Notes: a model not told the origin generated them from the sequence alone. DNA of 64,000 bases from Synechococcales cyanobacterium S06 (GCA_011391125.1 JAABRE010000006.1:35658-99657); one strand, 5' to 3'. Positions 26,865 through 34,610 are shown, counted from the stretch's first letter. Made by a program: numbers and translations.

Positions 26865-27305
26865 ATGCCATCAAGAGACATTATTCATAATATTGTTAAA
26901 CAAGCAATCATTAAAGATGGCTGGAAAATAACCGATGATCCCTATACTATTTCTTATGGGGAAAGATTTTTATTTATTGATTTGGGAGGTCAGCAAATTA
27001 AGGAAAATTCTCAAGGAGAGTTTATTGGAGCAGAAAAAGAAAATCGAAAAATTGCCATTGAAATTAAAGATTTTCGCAGTAAATCAGATATTTCTGCTTT
27101 ACAACAGGCCATCGGCCAATATACTCTTTATCAACTTCTTTTAAAGGAAATTGAACCTGATAGAAATATTTATTTGGCCATCACAAATTTTACTTATGAC
27201 AATATTTTTTCTGAACCTATTGGTCAATTAGTTATTAATAAACTTCCCTTAAAATTAATTGTTGTAAATTTAGCAAAAATGGAGGTTAAATTATGGATTC
27301 ATTAA
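26865..27305 (+). CDS. xisH: XisH family protein
   Basis: 146 residues, the usual XisH length. XisH and XisI were described as controlling factors for fdxN-element excision in Anabaena, but occur as widespread pairs in cyanobacteria lacking that element. The core looks like a PD-(D/E)XK nuclease fold: FLFIDLGG, then KIAIEIKDFRSKSDISALQQ with the E-x-K motif, AIGQYTLYQLLL, and YLAIT. It overlaps xisI by 13 nt. The pair forms one cassette between repeats D and E. Confidence 0.9.
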   Translation: MPSRDIIHNIVKQAIIKDGWKITDDPYTISYGERFLFIDLGGQQIKENSQGEFIGAEKENRKIAIEIKDFRSKSDISALQQAIGQYTLYQLLLKEIEPDRNIYLAITNFTYDNIFSEPIGQLVINKLPLKLIVVNLAKMEVKLWIH

Positions 27306-27619
27306 CAAATAAACGCCAAATAATTAAAGAAGTTCTTAATTATTATTCTCAATTTAAACCTTCCCATGGTGATATTCGTTTAGAAACTATTTTTGACGAA
27401 AATCAAGATAGATATGCTTTAATGCAAATAGGATGGGACAGGGGAAAAAGAATTAGGGGAAATTTAATTTATTTAGCTATTCGTGACGGAAAAATTTGGC
27501 TAGAATACGATGGAATAGAACAAGGAATTATTCAAGATTTAATTAGTCAAGGTATCCCCGAAAATGAGATTATTTTAGGTTTTTTAACTGATGTTTCTTC
27601 TGTATCCTTAAGTGCATAA
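27293..27619 (+). CDS. xisI: XisI family protein
   Basis: 108 residues, partner of XisH. Typical segments are KEVLNYYSQFKPSHGDIRLE, LMQIGWDRGKRIRGNLIYLA, then IWLEYDGIEQGIIQDLISQG and IPENEIILGF near the end. Its start lies inside the xisH coding region, implying translational coupling. By analogy with linked nuclease/partner pairs it could restrain XisH activity; this is inference. The next repeat (copy E) begins 10 bp after its stop. Confidence 0.9.
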   Translation: MDSLTNKRQIIKEVLNYYSQFKPSHGDIRLETIFDENQDRYALMQIGWDRGKRIRGNLIYLAIRDGKIWLEYDGIEQGIIQDLISQGIPENEIILGFLTDVSSVSLSA

Positions 27620-27628
27620 AAACGCCAT

Positions 27629-27688
27629 CTTTTTTAGCTTATAATATACATATATCGGGGCGATCGATCGCCCTTTCTATCTGTTTTA
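27629..27688 (+). repeat. Island repeat, copy E
   Basis: TTTTTTAGCTTATAATATAC, a divergent middle, then GGGGCGATCGATCGCCCTTT and CTATCTGTTTTA. It has the better-preserved right arm (TATCTGTT), which in copy G pairs with AACAGATA-type sequence. It lies 15 bp before the HigA-like gene. Confidence 0.8.
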
Positions 27689-27702
27689 ATTTAATTAAAA
27701 TA

Positions 27703-28047
27703 ATGATTTTTCCCCCTCGACCTATTAATAATGAACAAAAATTCATAACCACTCAAAATCGCCTTGATTTTCTCTTGGATAAACAGGAATTAAATCAAGA
27801 TGAACGAGACTATCTTAAAATTTTAGGGATGTTAATTTACGATTATGAGGAAAAATATGAGACTATTCCTAATCTTGAAGATATGGAAATAATTAGCTCA
27901 CTTTTGACCGATTATAATTTAACAATTCAAGATTTATTACCAATTTTTGTAGAGGAATCAACTATTATTAATATTTCGGAAGGAAAAAGAAAAATAACGT
28001 CAGAAGAAAAAGCAAAATTAGAGATTATGATTAATAATTTATTATGA
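27703..28047 (+). CDS. HigA-like XRE antitoxin without a toxin partner
   Basis: 114 residues. It resembles cyanobacterial HigA-type antitoxins that start with a helical N-terminal region (ELNQDERDYLKILGMLIYDY) and end with a helix-turn-helix: SLLTDYNLTIQDLLPIF, then NISEGKRKITSEEKAKLEIM. No RelE/HigB-type toxin adjoins it. Its stop overlaps (ATGA, 28044-28047) the start of the broken C5-methyltransferase copy, the geometry normally seen between toxin and antitoxin genes, suggesting the partner was replaced. Confidence 0.7.
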   Translation: MIFPPRPINNEQKFITTQNRLDFLLDKQELNQDERDYLKILGMLIYDYEEKYETIPNLEDMEIISSLLTDYNLTIQDLLPIFVEESTIINISEGKRKITSEEKAKLEIMINNLL

Positions 28048-29088
28048 TTAATAATGGTGAATATAAAATTCTTAAAAATCCCCAATCAACTAACTTTAAT
28101 GTCATGGAATTATTTGCCGGTTGTGGGGGAATGGCCTTGGGTTTTGAAAATGCAGGTCTTCAAACTAAATTATTAGTAGAAATTGATAAAACCTGTTCTG
28201 AAACTTTGGCAAAAAATCGCCCTCATTGGCATATTATTAATCAGGATGTTACCCAATTAAAGTTTAGTGAATATAATAGTCAAGTTGACATTGTCGCTGG
28301 TGGTTTTCCTTGTCAAGCTTTTAGTCATGCTGGGGAAAGAAAGGGTTTTTTAGACACCAGAGGAACGTTATTTTTTGAGTTTGCTAGATGTGTAAAGGAA
28401 GTAAACCCCAAAATTGCGATCGCCGAAAATGTGCGCGGTTTAATTACCCATAAAAATAGCGAAACTTTAGCGATAATTTTAAATACTTTAGCTGAACTTG
28501 GGTTATCATTATAGTTATAAATTACTTAATGCAAGCTATTTAGATGTTCCTCAAAAAAGAGAGCGAATTTTTATTATTGCAACCAGAAAAGACCTTAATA
28601 TTAAACCAATTTTTCCGACCGAAAATTCCTATATTATTACTTTAAAAGAAGCTTTAAAAGACTGTCCAAAATCACAGGGAGTTAGCTATAATCAGCGTAA
28701 AAAAGAGATAATGGACTTAGTCCCAGAAGGAGGAAATTGGCGTAATTTACCCGAAGAAATCCAAAAAGAATATATGAAAAATAGTTACTATCAAGAAGGA
28801 GGAAGAACGGGTTTTGCGAAAAGATTATCATACCATGAACCTAGTTTAACAGTTACTTGTTCTCCTGCTCAAACACAAACAGAAAGATGTCATCCCGAAG
28901 AAACCAGACCTTTAACAGTAAGGGAATATGCGAGAATTCAAACATTCCCAGATGATTGGGAATTTATGGGTTCATTAACTGGCCAATATAAACAAATTGG
29001 TAATGCAGTTCCTGTTAATATGGCCTATCATATTGGTAAATGTTTAATAGAAATGTTAACAGGAAAATCAGAAAGTTATCGCCAATAA
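28044..29088 (+). pseudogene. Second, broken copy of the C5-DNA-methyltransferase
   Basis: From YKILKNPQSTNFNV onward (28062) the DNA is nearly identical to the gene at 23441, offset by 4585 bp. An extra C at about 28496 (TGAACTTGGG against TGAATTGGG) shifts the frame. The 5' part ends at 28514 (156 residues, with motifs I, IV and VI), and the 3' part continues in another frame from about 28498. A CAA-TAA change ends it at 29088, removing the final ELRQLSLF. Its first six codons (MINNGE) are unrelated to the other copy and may be remnant toxin sequence after the HigA-like gene. Confidence 0.88.
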
Positions 29089-29124
29089 TTAAGGCAATTA
29101 TCTTTATTTTAATCTTGTAATTAT

Positions 29125-29155
29125 AGCTTATTTTTCACTTAAAATATTAAGTAAA
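29125..29155 (+). repeat. Island repeat, copy F (degenerate)
   Basis: AGCTTATTTTTCACTTAAAA and TATTAA retain only the left part; the HIP1 palindrome is gone. It was carried along with the methyltransferase duplication, because the shared flank TAATCTTGTAATTATA runs directly into both copy C and this one. Confidence 0.55.
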
Positions 29156-29200
29156 GTTGAGATTATTTAAAGATAAATTGACTTAGTTTAAACAAAAAAA

Positions 29201-29986
29201 ATGAAAACTGACCACATTTTTTATCGCATTTTTAAAGATTTACCCACAACTTTTTTTGAGTTATGGGAAAACTCACCCCAACAGGTGAACAATTACCGTT
29301 TTGATTCGGTAGAATTGAAACAAACAGCCTTTAGAATTGATGGAGTATTTTTACCCGACGACATTGACAATCCTATTTATTTTACGGAGGTACAATTTCA
29401 AAAAGATTGTACTATTTATGCTCGTTTATTTTCTGAAATATTCACTTATATTAGAGAAAATGATCCTAAAATACGTTGGCGAGCTATGATTATTTTTAGA
29501 AGTCGTAGCATTGAACCAACAATTAGAGAAAGAGAATCCGTAGAACCATTGTTAGATTGTCCCTTTGTAAAGCGAATTTATTTGAATGAATTAACAGTAG
29601 ATGAAAATACTCCTTTAGGAGTGCAAATTATTCACCTAATTGTTACTAAGAAAAAGCAGTTTTTAGAGACATCAAACAAGTTAATTCAGCAAGTAAAACA
29701 ACAATTTACCGATGAACAAACTCGGTTAGAAATGTTAAATTTGTTAGAAACAATTATCTTAACTAAATTACCCAAAATGAGTCGCAAGGAGTTAGAGAAT
29801 ATGTTTGGAGTTAATGATTTAAGAAAAACCCGTTTTGCTCAAGAATTACTTGAGGAAGGGGAACAAGAAGCGAAAATTAAAATAATTCCTCGATTATTAG
29901 GAAAAGGATTTTCCCTTGAAGAAATTGCTGCAATTGTCGAATTAGATATTAAACAAGTGCGACAAGTTATTGCTAACTTGAATTAA
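29201..29986 (+). CDS. Rpn/DUF2887-family PD-(D/E)XK nuclease
   Basis: 261 residues of the recombination-promoting-nuclease group. TAFRIDGVFLP and NPIYFTEVQFQKD supply the D and ExQ of the nuclease core (about 45-70). QFTDEQTRLEMLNLLETIIL and the C-terminal helices (LLEEGEQEAKIKIIPRLLGK, GFSLEEIAAIVELDIKQV) are typical of this family. Rpn proteins cut DNA and promote recombination; some act in phage defence. It stands alone between repeats F and G and is followed by a clear terminator. Confidence 0.88.
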   Translation: MKTDHIFYRIFKDLPTTFFELWENSPQQVNNYRFDSVELKQTAFRIDGVFLPDDIDNPIYFTEVQFQKDCTIYARLFSEIFTYIRENDPKIRWRAMIIFRSRSIEPTIRERESVEPLLDCPFVKRIYLNELTVDENTPLGVQIIHLIVTKKKQFLETSNKLIQQVKQQFTDEQTRLEMLNLLETIILTKLPKMSRKELENMFGVNDLRKTRFAQELLEEGEQEAKIKIIPRLLGKGFSLEEIAAIVELDIKQVRQVIANLN

Positions 29987-29992
29987 TTTTAG

Positions 29993-30009
29993 GGTGGGTA
30001 ATACCCACC
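29993..30009 (+). terminator. Rho-independent terminator after the Rpn gene
   Basis: GGTGGG-TAATA-CCCACC followed immediately by TTTTTGTT, 6 bp after the stop codon. Confidence 0.8.
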
Positions 30010-30053
30010 TTTTTGTTATTAATTAATATTTGAACATAAAAGAAGAGGAATCA

Positions 30054-30116
30054 ATGAATTTTATTAATAGATTATATAATTGGTTTTTAAGTGGTTTAAA
30101 AAGAAGTTATTTTTAG
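30054..30116 (+). CDS. Possible 20-residue peptide ending in repeat G
   Basis: ATG preceded by AGAGGA (4-9 nt upstream) opens MNFINRLYNWFLSGLKRSYF, an amphipathic, aromatic peptide whose TAG stop (30114-30116) lies inside repeat copy G. It could be a type-I-toxin-like peptide, a remnant, or chance. No homologue is recognised. Confidence 0.25.
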   Translation: MNFINRLYNWFLSGLKRSYF

Positions 30117-30171
30117 CTTACAATATTAACAGGTAAATCGGGCGATCGCCCTTTCTATCTGTTATAATCTT
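30106..30171 (+). repeat. Island repeat, copy G (best-preserved palindrome)
   Basis: GTTATTTTTAGCTTACAATA, TTAACAGGTAAATCGGGCGATCGCCC, then TTTCTATCTGTTATAATCTT. The arms TTAACAGGTA and TATCTGTTA, plus the GGGC-GATC-GCCC centre, fold into one long imperfect hairpin. Confidence 0.85.
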
Positions 30172-30196
30172 CTCAAATAAAACTTAGTTTTTTGAT

Positions 30197-30427
30197 ATGG
30201 AAACCTTAGAAATTCGCCAACAAATTAATGAATATCTTGAGCAACTTTCCCCTGATAAATTATTAGTTGCTGCTGATTTTTTAGCTTATTTAAGCCAAAA
30301 AGAATCTGATGATCCTACCCTCGAATTATTGAAAATTGACGGGATTGAAGAAGCTTATCAAAATGCGAAAAAAAATATTATACAAGGTAAGGTGATCTCA
30401 GTTGACCAACTTAAACGAAAATATTAA
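30197..30427 (+). CDS. RelB-like antitoxin
   Basis: 76 residues. A helical N-terminus (IRQQINEYLEQLSPDKLLVA) and a polar C-terminal tail (KNIIQGKVISVDQLKRKY) are typical of small cyanobacterial antitoxins paired with RelE/ParE toxins. Its 3' end overlaps the toxin gene by 26 nt, so the two are translated from one message. Confidence 0.8.
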   Translation: METLEIRQQINEYLEQLSPDKLLVAADFLAYLSQKESDDPTLELLKIDGIEEAYQNAKKNIIQGKVISVDQLKRKY

Positions 30428-30686
30428 TTATCTGGTTCTTATTAGTATTGATGCTCAACCGTTTTTTGAGTCGGCTGCTCCATCTTTACAAAAGAAATTA
30501 GATCGCTGTTTTGACCGTTTAAAAATTGACCCTTATAATTATCCTAATATTAAACCATTAAAAGGTGTTTTTTCTGGTAGTTATCGTTATCGTGTTGGTG
30601 ATTATCGAGTTATTTATGAAATAGATGATAATTTAAAACAAGTGACAATTATTTTGATTGCACATCGAAATAAAATTTATGAATAG
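30402..30686 (+). CDS. RelE/ParE-superfamily toxin
   Basis: 94 residues from a TTG at 30402 inside the antitoxin gene. Hallmarks are the helix AAPSLQKKLDRCFDRLKIDP, IKPLKGVFSGSYRYRVGDYR and the strand VIYEIDDNLKQVTIILIAHR followed by KIYE. The Arg-rich RYRVGDYRVIYE block carries the usual RNase-site residues. RelE-type toxins cut ribosome-bound mRNA; some relatives act on gyrase. Repeat copy H begins 13 bp after its stop. Confidence 0.87.
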   Translation: MTNLNENINYLVLISIDAQPFFESAAPSLQKKLDRCFDRLKIDPYNYPNIKPLKGVFSGSYRYRVGDYRVIYEIDDNLKQVTIILIAHRNKIYE

Positions 30687-30698
30687 TTAAAATAGATA

Positions 30699-30766
30699 AG
30701 CTATTTTTAGCTTACAACATTAACAAATAAATAGGAGTTATATTTCTTTCTATCTGTTACAATCTT
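30699..30766 (+). repeat. Island repeat, copy H
   Basis: AGCTATTTTTAGCTTACAAC, ATTAACAAATAAATAGG, then a decayed centre (AGTTATAT replaces the HIP1 palindrome) and a preserved right arm TATCTGTTACAATCTT. It lies 45 bp before the Uma2 gene. Confidence 0.8.
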
Positions 30767-30810
30767 AATGAAAGTTAACCTTAATTTTTTAGTATGAAAA
30801 AATTAAAAAT

Positions 30811-31299
30811 ATGGAATGGAAAAATGTCTGTGAAAATAAAGATTTGCGTAATTTACCCTTTAAAATTGAGTTAAATAAATGGGGTCAAATTGTCATGAGT
30901 CCAGCTAAAATTAAACATTCTTTTTATCAAGGTTTGATTGCAGAATTATTAAATTCTTTCTTAAAAACAGGTTTTGCTTTTCCTGAATGTGCGATCGATA
31001 CTAATGATAATACGAAAGTTGCTGATGTGGTTTGGTGTTCAGATCAAAGATTAACAATAATTGAAAATGAAACTTCTGCTTCCATTGCTCCTGAAATTTG
31101 TATAGAAATTATTTCTTCTAGTAATACTTTTGAAGAAATGGAAACTAAAAAAAATTTGTATTTTGAAGTACAAGCTCAAGAATTTTGGCTTTGTGACCAG
31201 GAGGGAAATATTACATTTTATAACCCAGAAGGTGAATTAGAACAATCAAAGTTAGTTCCCCAATTTCCTAAGAAAATTAAACAAAGGGTTATTTCTTAA
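30811..31299 (+). CDS. Uma2-family PD-(D/E)XK endonuclease-like protein
   Basis: 162 residues of the cyanobacteria-rich Uma2 family. The core is VADVVWCSDQR (Asp), then APEICIEIISSSNTFEEMET with the E-x-x/ExK-type site and KKNLYFEVQAQEFWLCDQEG. Members are very numerous in cyanobacteria and their role is unsettled. An ATG at 30794 is out of frame. It is followed by the remnant of an XRE antitoxin. Confidence 0.85.
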   Translation: MEWKNVCENKDLRNLPFKIELNKWGQIVMSPAKIKHSFYQGLIAELLNSFLKTGFAFPECAIDTNDNTKVADVVWCSDQRLTIIENETSASIAPEICIEIISSSNTFEEMETKKNLYFEVQAQEFWLCDQEGNITFYNPEGELEQSKLVPQFPKKIKQRVIS

Positions 31300-31362
31300 T
31301 CTGTGTAGATAATGTTATCAATCTATTAAAAAAAGACTTGAAAAATTACAGGGATAAATACA

Positions 31363-31644
31363 ATAAATCATAAATATTTTGGTAGTAATTTTGATGATTT
31401 TTTAGCGGAAGAATGCTTATTAGAAAAGATAGAAGTAACGGCCATTAAAAAAGTTATTGCCTATCAAATAGAACAAGAAATTAAACAAAAAGGTTGGACA
31501 AAAACAGAAATGGCAAAAAAAATGAACACCAGTCGTTTATTATGAAATCTTTTATTAGACCCAAACAATGCTTCGGTTAATTTACAAACTATTACCAAAG
31601 CTGTCTTTATTTTATGCAAAAAATTGAAAATTGAACTGGTTTAA
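31363..31644 (+). pseudogene. Dead XRE-type antitoxin gene
   Basis: A frame of 93 codons reads NHKYFGSNFDDFLAEECLLE, then AIKKVIAYQIEQEIKQKGW, TKTEMAKKMNTSR and, after a TGA at about 31543, LLLDPNNASVNLQTITKAV and CKKLKIELV. That matches small XRE antitoxins of HigA/Fis-like type. The expected ATG is ATA (31363-31365) and the TGA lies within the helix-turn-helix, so it is doubly inactivated. No intact toxin gene precedes it. Confidence 0.75.
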
Positions 31645-31649
31645 ACCAA

Positions 31650-31702
31650 GTTATTTTTAGCTTACAATAGTAACAAATAACTATGGCGATCGATCGCCTT
31701 TA
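31650..31702 (+). repeat. Island repeat, copy I (last)
   Basis: GTTATTTTTAGCTTACAATA, GTAACAAATAACTATGGCGATCGATCGCC, then TTTATT. It begins 6 bp after the dead antitoxin frame ends and lies 36 bp before the DUF305 gene. No further copy was noticed to the right. Confidence 0.82.
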
Positions 31703-31737
31703 TTAACAAAAAAAATAACCAATTACTAATTATTACC

Positions 31738-32379
31738 ATGTTTTTTCTCCCTCATTCGAGATTTTTCGGCGCTATATTGACTGCGACAACCCTGATCCTG
31801 TCTGCTTGCACTTCCCCAGAACCAACTTCAACTCCTGGCTCAAAAAATCATGCTCAGATGATGGATCATAGTACCATGAGTTTGGGACCTGCTGATGGGG
31901 AGTATGATCTTCGCTTCATTGATGCCATGATTCCCCACCATGAAGGTGCTGTGGTAATGGCCAAGGATGTGTTGGCAAAATCAAAACGACCCGAATTGCT
32001 AAAACTTGCTACGGGGATCATCAATGCTCAAGATGAAGAAATTATTAAAATGAAGGAATGGCGAAAAACTTGGTATCCAAAAGCACCTGAAACACCCATG
32101 GCCTGGAATTCTGCCATGAATCATAGCATGAATATGTCCCCAGAGCAAATCCAAGCAATGCGTATGGATCTGGATTTGGGGGTTGCTGATGCTGACTACG
32201 ATCGCCGTTTTATTGATGCAATGATCCCACACCATGAAGCAGCTGTAGTAATGGCCAAGGATGTGTTGCAAAAATCGAAGCGGACAGAAATGCAGCAATT
32301 AGCCAACAATATAATTGCGTCACAACAAAAAGAAATTGACCAGATGAAACAATGGCACAAAAATTGGTATGGTAATTAG
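31738..32379 (+). CDS. Lipoprotein with two DUF305 domains
   Basis: 213 residues. A lipoprotein signal peptide ends in LILSACTS (lipobox L-S-A-C, about 21-24). Two tandem DUF305 units follow: YDLRFIDAMIPHHEGAVVMA (about 57-76) and YDRRFIDAMIPHHEAAVVMA (about 155-174), each with the HH pair and a KMKEW or QMKQW end. DUF305 is a ferritin-like four-helix family, often linked to metal handling; the HH and Met-rich spacer (NHSMNMSPEQIQAM) would suit copper. That role is inference. GC content is higher than in the island genes to its left. Confidence 0.88.
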   Translation: MFFLPHSRFFGAILTATTLILSACTSPEPTSTPGSKNHAQMMDHSTMSLGPADGEYDLRFIDAMIPHHEGAVVMAKDVLAKSKRPELLKLATGIINAQDEEIIKMKEWRKTWYPKAPETPMAWNSAMNHSMNMSPEQIQAMRMDLDLGVADADYDRRFIDAMIPHHEAAVVMAKDVLQKSKRTEMQQLANNIIASQQKEIDQMKQWHKNWYGN

Positions 32380-32427
32380 TATCTCTATGGAGAAATAAGC
32401 TTTGCACAAATTGCCTAATAATTGAGA

Positions 32428-32465
32428 TTTTTGAGGAGCAAATTATAAAAAAAGCTCCTCAAAAA
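32428..32465. terminator. Bidirectional terminator
   Basis: TTTTTGAGGAGC (32428-32439) and GCTCCTCAAAAA (32454-32465) are a perfect 12-bp stem with T runs on both strands, placed between the convergent DUF305 and comB-like genes. Confidence 0.88.
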
Positions 32466-32512
32466 GAGAAGTAATTATAGACAAAAACTCCCCTAAATTT
32501 TTCTTGAACTGA

Positions 32513-33238
32513 TTACAACTTCACGAGAACTCCTGGTTCTTTTTGTATCGGTAAAACATCCAATAAATCAATGTTGGCGCAATATCTTAAATCTTCGTGA
32601 CAGTTTAATCTTAATAAACGCTGACCATGACTAGATTTATGGAACAATTCTAACAAGTTAGCTTCCCATTGAAGATAAAGGCTTTGTGCAGCAATTACCT
32701 CATCGTTGCCCACTTCCACCGTTGCACCTTGACTGATTAAACCTTGGACGATCGCCCCAGCACAGACCGTATCTTCAAGGGAGTAACCACCTTCCCAACC
32801 TGAACCAACCAACCACACTGTGTCGGGGTTTTTGTCTAACAAATAAGTAACCACCGATTGACGATTGATCATTGCTCCAGTCATCACCGTTGCTGAAGCT
32901 TGCACCCGTTGTAAAGAGCGAGTTCCGTTGGTGGTCGAGATAAACAAGCGCTTACCGGCCATTAATTCGGAAGTACAATCAAGGGGAGAATTACCTAAAT
33001 CGCAACCTTCAACTTGAGCTCCACCTCTTTCCCCTGCTCGCAAGCGTTTCTCTAATGGCCAAGCCTCACTTTTGCTCATTAATTCATTAATGTCGCTAAA
33101 AGCTTGCACAGCTTCTGCACCAACATGAAGAGCAGTTGCAATAGTGGTAGTAGCGCGCAAAACATCAATAGCAACGGCACAATCAGGCAAATGGTCAGTG
33201 GGAGTCAACTCCGGTGTATGCCAGACAAATAATTTCAC
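32513..33238 (-). CDS. comB: 2-phosphosulfolactate phosphatase family protein (ComB-like)
   Basis: 241 residues, the ComB length. Conserved blocks are [20 protein letters not shown] (about 21-40), [31 protein letters not shown] and [20 protein letters not shown]. ComB hydrolyses phosphosulfolactate in coenzyme M synthesis of methanogens; cyanobacteria keep homologues although they do not make coenzyme M, so the real substrate here is open. It is monocistronic and convergent with the DUF305 gene. Confidence 0.87.
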   Translation of the reverse strand: MKLFVWHTPELTPTDHLPDCAVAIDVLRATTTIATALHVGAEAVQAFSDINELMSKSEAWPLEKRLRAGERGGAQVEGCDLGNSPLDCTSELMAGKRLFISTTNGTRSLQRVQASATVMTGAMINRQSVVTYLLDKNPDTVWLVGSGWEGGYSLEDTVCAGAIVQGLISQGATVEVGNDEVIAAQSLYLQWEANLLELFHKSSHGQRLLRLNCHEDLRYCANIDLLDVLPIQKEPGVLVKL

Positions 33239-33458
33239 AATTTCTCCTCTTTTTATTACAATGAAGTTAATTAAATGTATAAAAAATTATCTCATTAATC
33301 GGGCTAAATTGCCCATATTTTTAATTATAATTGATCGGGGAGCATTTGCTTATTTTTTAATCTGAAATTTTGCTCCCAAAATAATCTTAAATATTACCAT
33401 CCCTAATAATTTATACTTGGCCAGGTTATAAAGTTAGCTGGTGAAGATGAGGAAATAG

Positions 33459-33525
33459 ATAATAGGTAATAAGTAATAGGTAATGGGTAATAGGTAATAG
33501 GTAATAAGTAATAAGTAATAGGTAA
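33459..33525. repeat. 7-bp tandem repeat (aggtaat type)
   Basis: About nine imperfect copies of AGGTAAT/AAGTAAT in the 384-bp spacer 33239-33622, which otherwise shows no gene. It belongs to the heptanucleotide repeat class frequent in cyanobacterial spacers. Confidence 0.85.
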
Positions 33526-33622
33526 AAAAAGCGAACTATTTTTTGCTCAATAAGCTCAAATTGTCACCTTATCAAGTATTTTATCAAATAGATCATCAAT
33601 TATTAAAATACTCCAATTAAGG

Positions 33623-34606
33623 TTAAACAATAATTAAAAGTTGTCCCATTAATTTTCTAATTAAACTTTGCCATTCTTTGGTATTACTTAATTGATAAAT
33701 ATCAATTTCTTGACCAGATTCTTGACTATAATTTTTAAAAAATTCGATCCAGTGAAGGATAGTTTCCGTGGGGGAAGAAATTTTATAAGTCCAAGATTTT
33801 TCTAAATATTCTGTCATCTCTTGAATATGATCTGTATGATATAAACGCCAAGCACACCAAATCAAGGTATAATAACGACATTCTTTCTCCCATTCTTTAA
33901 CTTCATCTGATAAATTAGATTGGGAGAAAAATTTATCTAATACTTCCATAGATTCCCGTGATTGTACTATGGTATTAAGGGAATCATTGCCATCATGTTC
34001 TCGATAATATAAAGTAATTTCTTCTAACCATTTTGTCTCATAACCGGCTAAAGTTAGACGAAAAATTAAGTCTAAATCACAGACTTGTGTCAAGTTATGA
34101 TCTAAACCTCCTACTTGCAAAATTGCCTCTCGACGAAACATCATTGCTCCTAATAAAACAGGTTTCCACCATAACCAATTTTTCAAATTTAACAAGGGTA
34201 TTTTTTCCCATGGTTTCATGGTTCCTTTAATTTTATTTTCAGGATCAATTCGATACCAACCACTATGAATTATTGTTGGTTTGGATGAATTTTGAAAACC
34301 CTTTAGTTGCATTTCTAGCTTATTTTTAATCCAATAATCATCCTGATCTAAAAATGCGATATACTCTCCCGTGGCCATTTCTAAACCTTTATTTCTGGCA
34401 GCTGCAACTCCTTGATTATTTTGGTAAATATATTTGATTTTCTCAAAATAAGGCCCTAAAATTTGTTTACTACTATCAGTAGAACCATCATCCACTACTA
34501 TTATTTCATAGTTAGTGTAGGTTTGGTTAAGTACACTTTCGATCGCTTCATTAAGATATTTTTCCCCGTTATAAACGGGAATAATTACACTTACTTGATC
34601 CTTCAT
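33623..34606 (-). CDS. Family-2 glycosyltransferase
   Basis: 327 residues with a standard GT2 N-terminal domain: VSVIIPVYNGEKYLNEAIES (5-24), IIVVDDGSTDSS (35-46), GVAAARNKGLEMATGEYIAF, then LDQDDYW with the metal-binding DXD-type motif (about 90). The acceptor side is not predictable. Its start is 4 bp after the stop of the VOC gene, so it is the last gene of a three-gene leftward operon (TIGR02652-type, VOC, GT2). Confidence 0.9.
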   Translation of the reverse strand: MKDQVSVIIPVYNGEKYLNEAIESVLNQTYTNYEIIVVDDGSTDSSKQILGPYFEKIKYIYQNNQGVAAARNKGLEMATGEYIAFLDQDDYWIKNKLEMQLKGFQNSSKPTIIHSGWYRIDPENKIKGTMKPWEKIPLLNLKNWLWWKPVLLGAMMFRREAILQVGGLDHNLTQVCDLDLIFRLTLAGYETKWLEEITLYYREHDGNDSLNTIVQSRESMEVLDKFFSQSNLSDEVKEWEKECRYYTLIWCAWRLYHTDHIQEMTEYLEKSWTYKISSPTETILHWIEFFKNYSQESGQEIDIYQLSNTKEWQSLIRKLMGQLLIIV

Positions 34607-34610
34607 AAGA

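Noticed and set aside
21084..31702. Classical integron with attC sites
   Set aside because: No tyrosine-recombinase integrase, no clear RYYYAAC/GTTRRRY simple-site pair, and the HIP1 core is a cyanobacterial feature; only the layout is integron-like.
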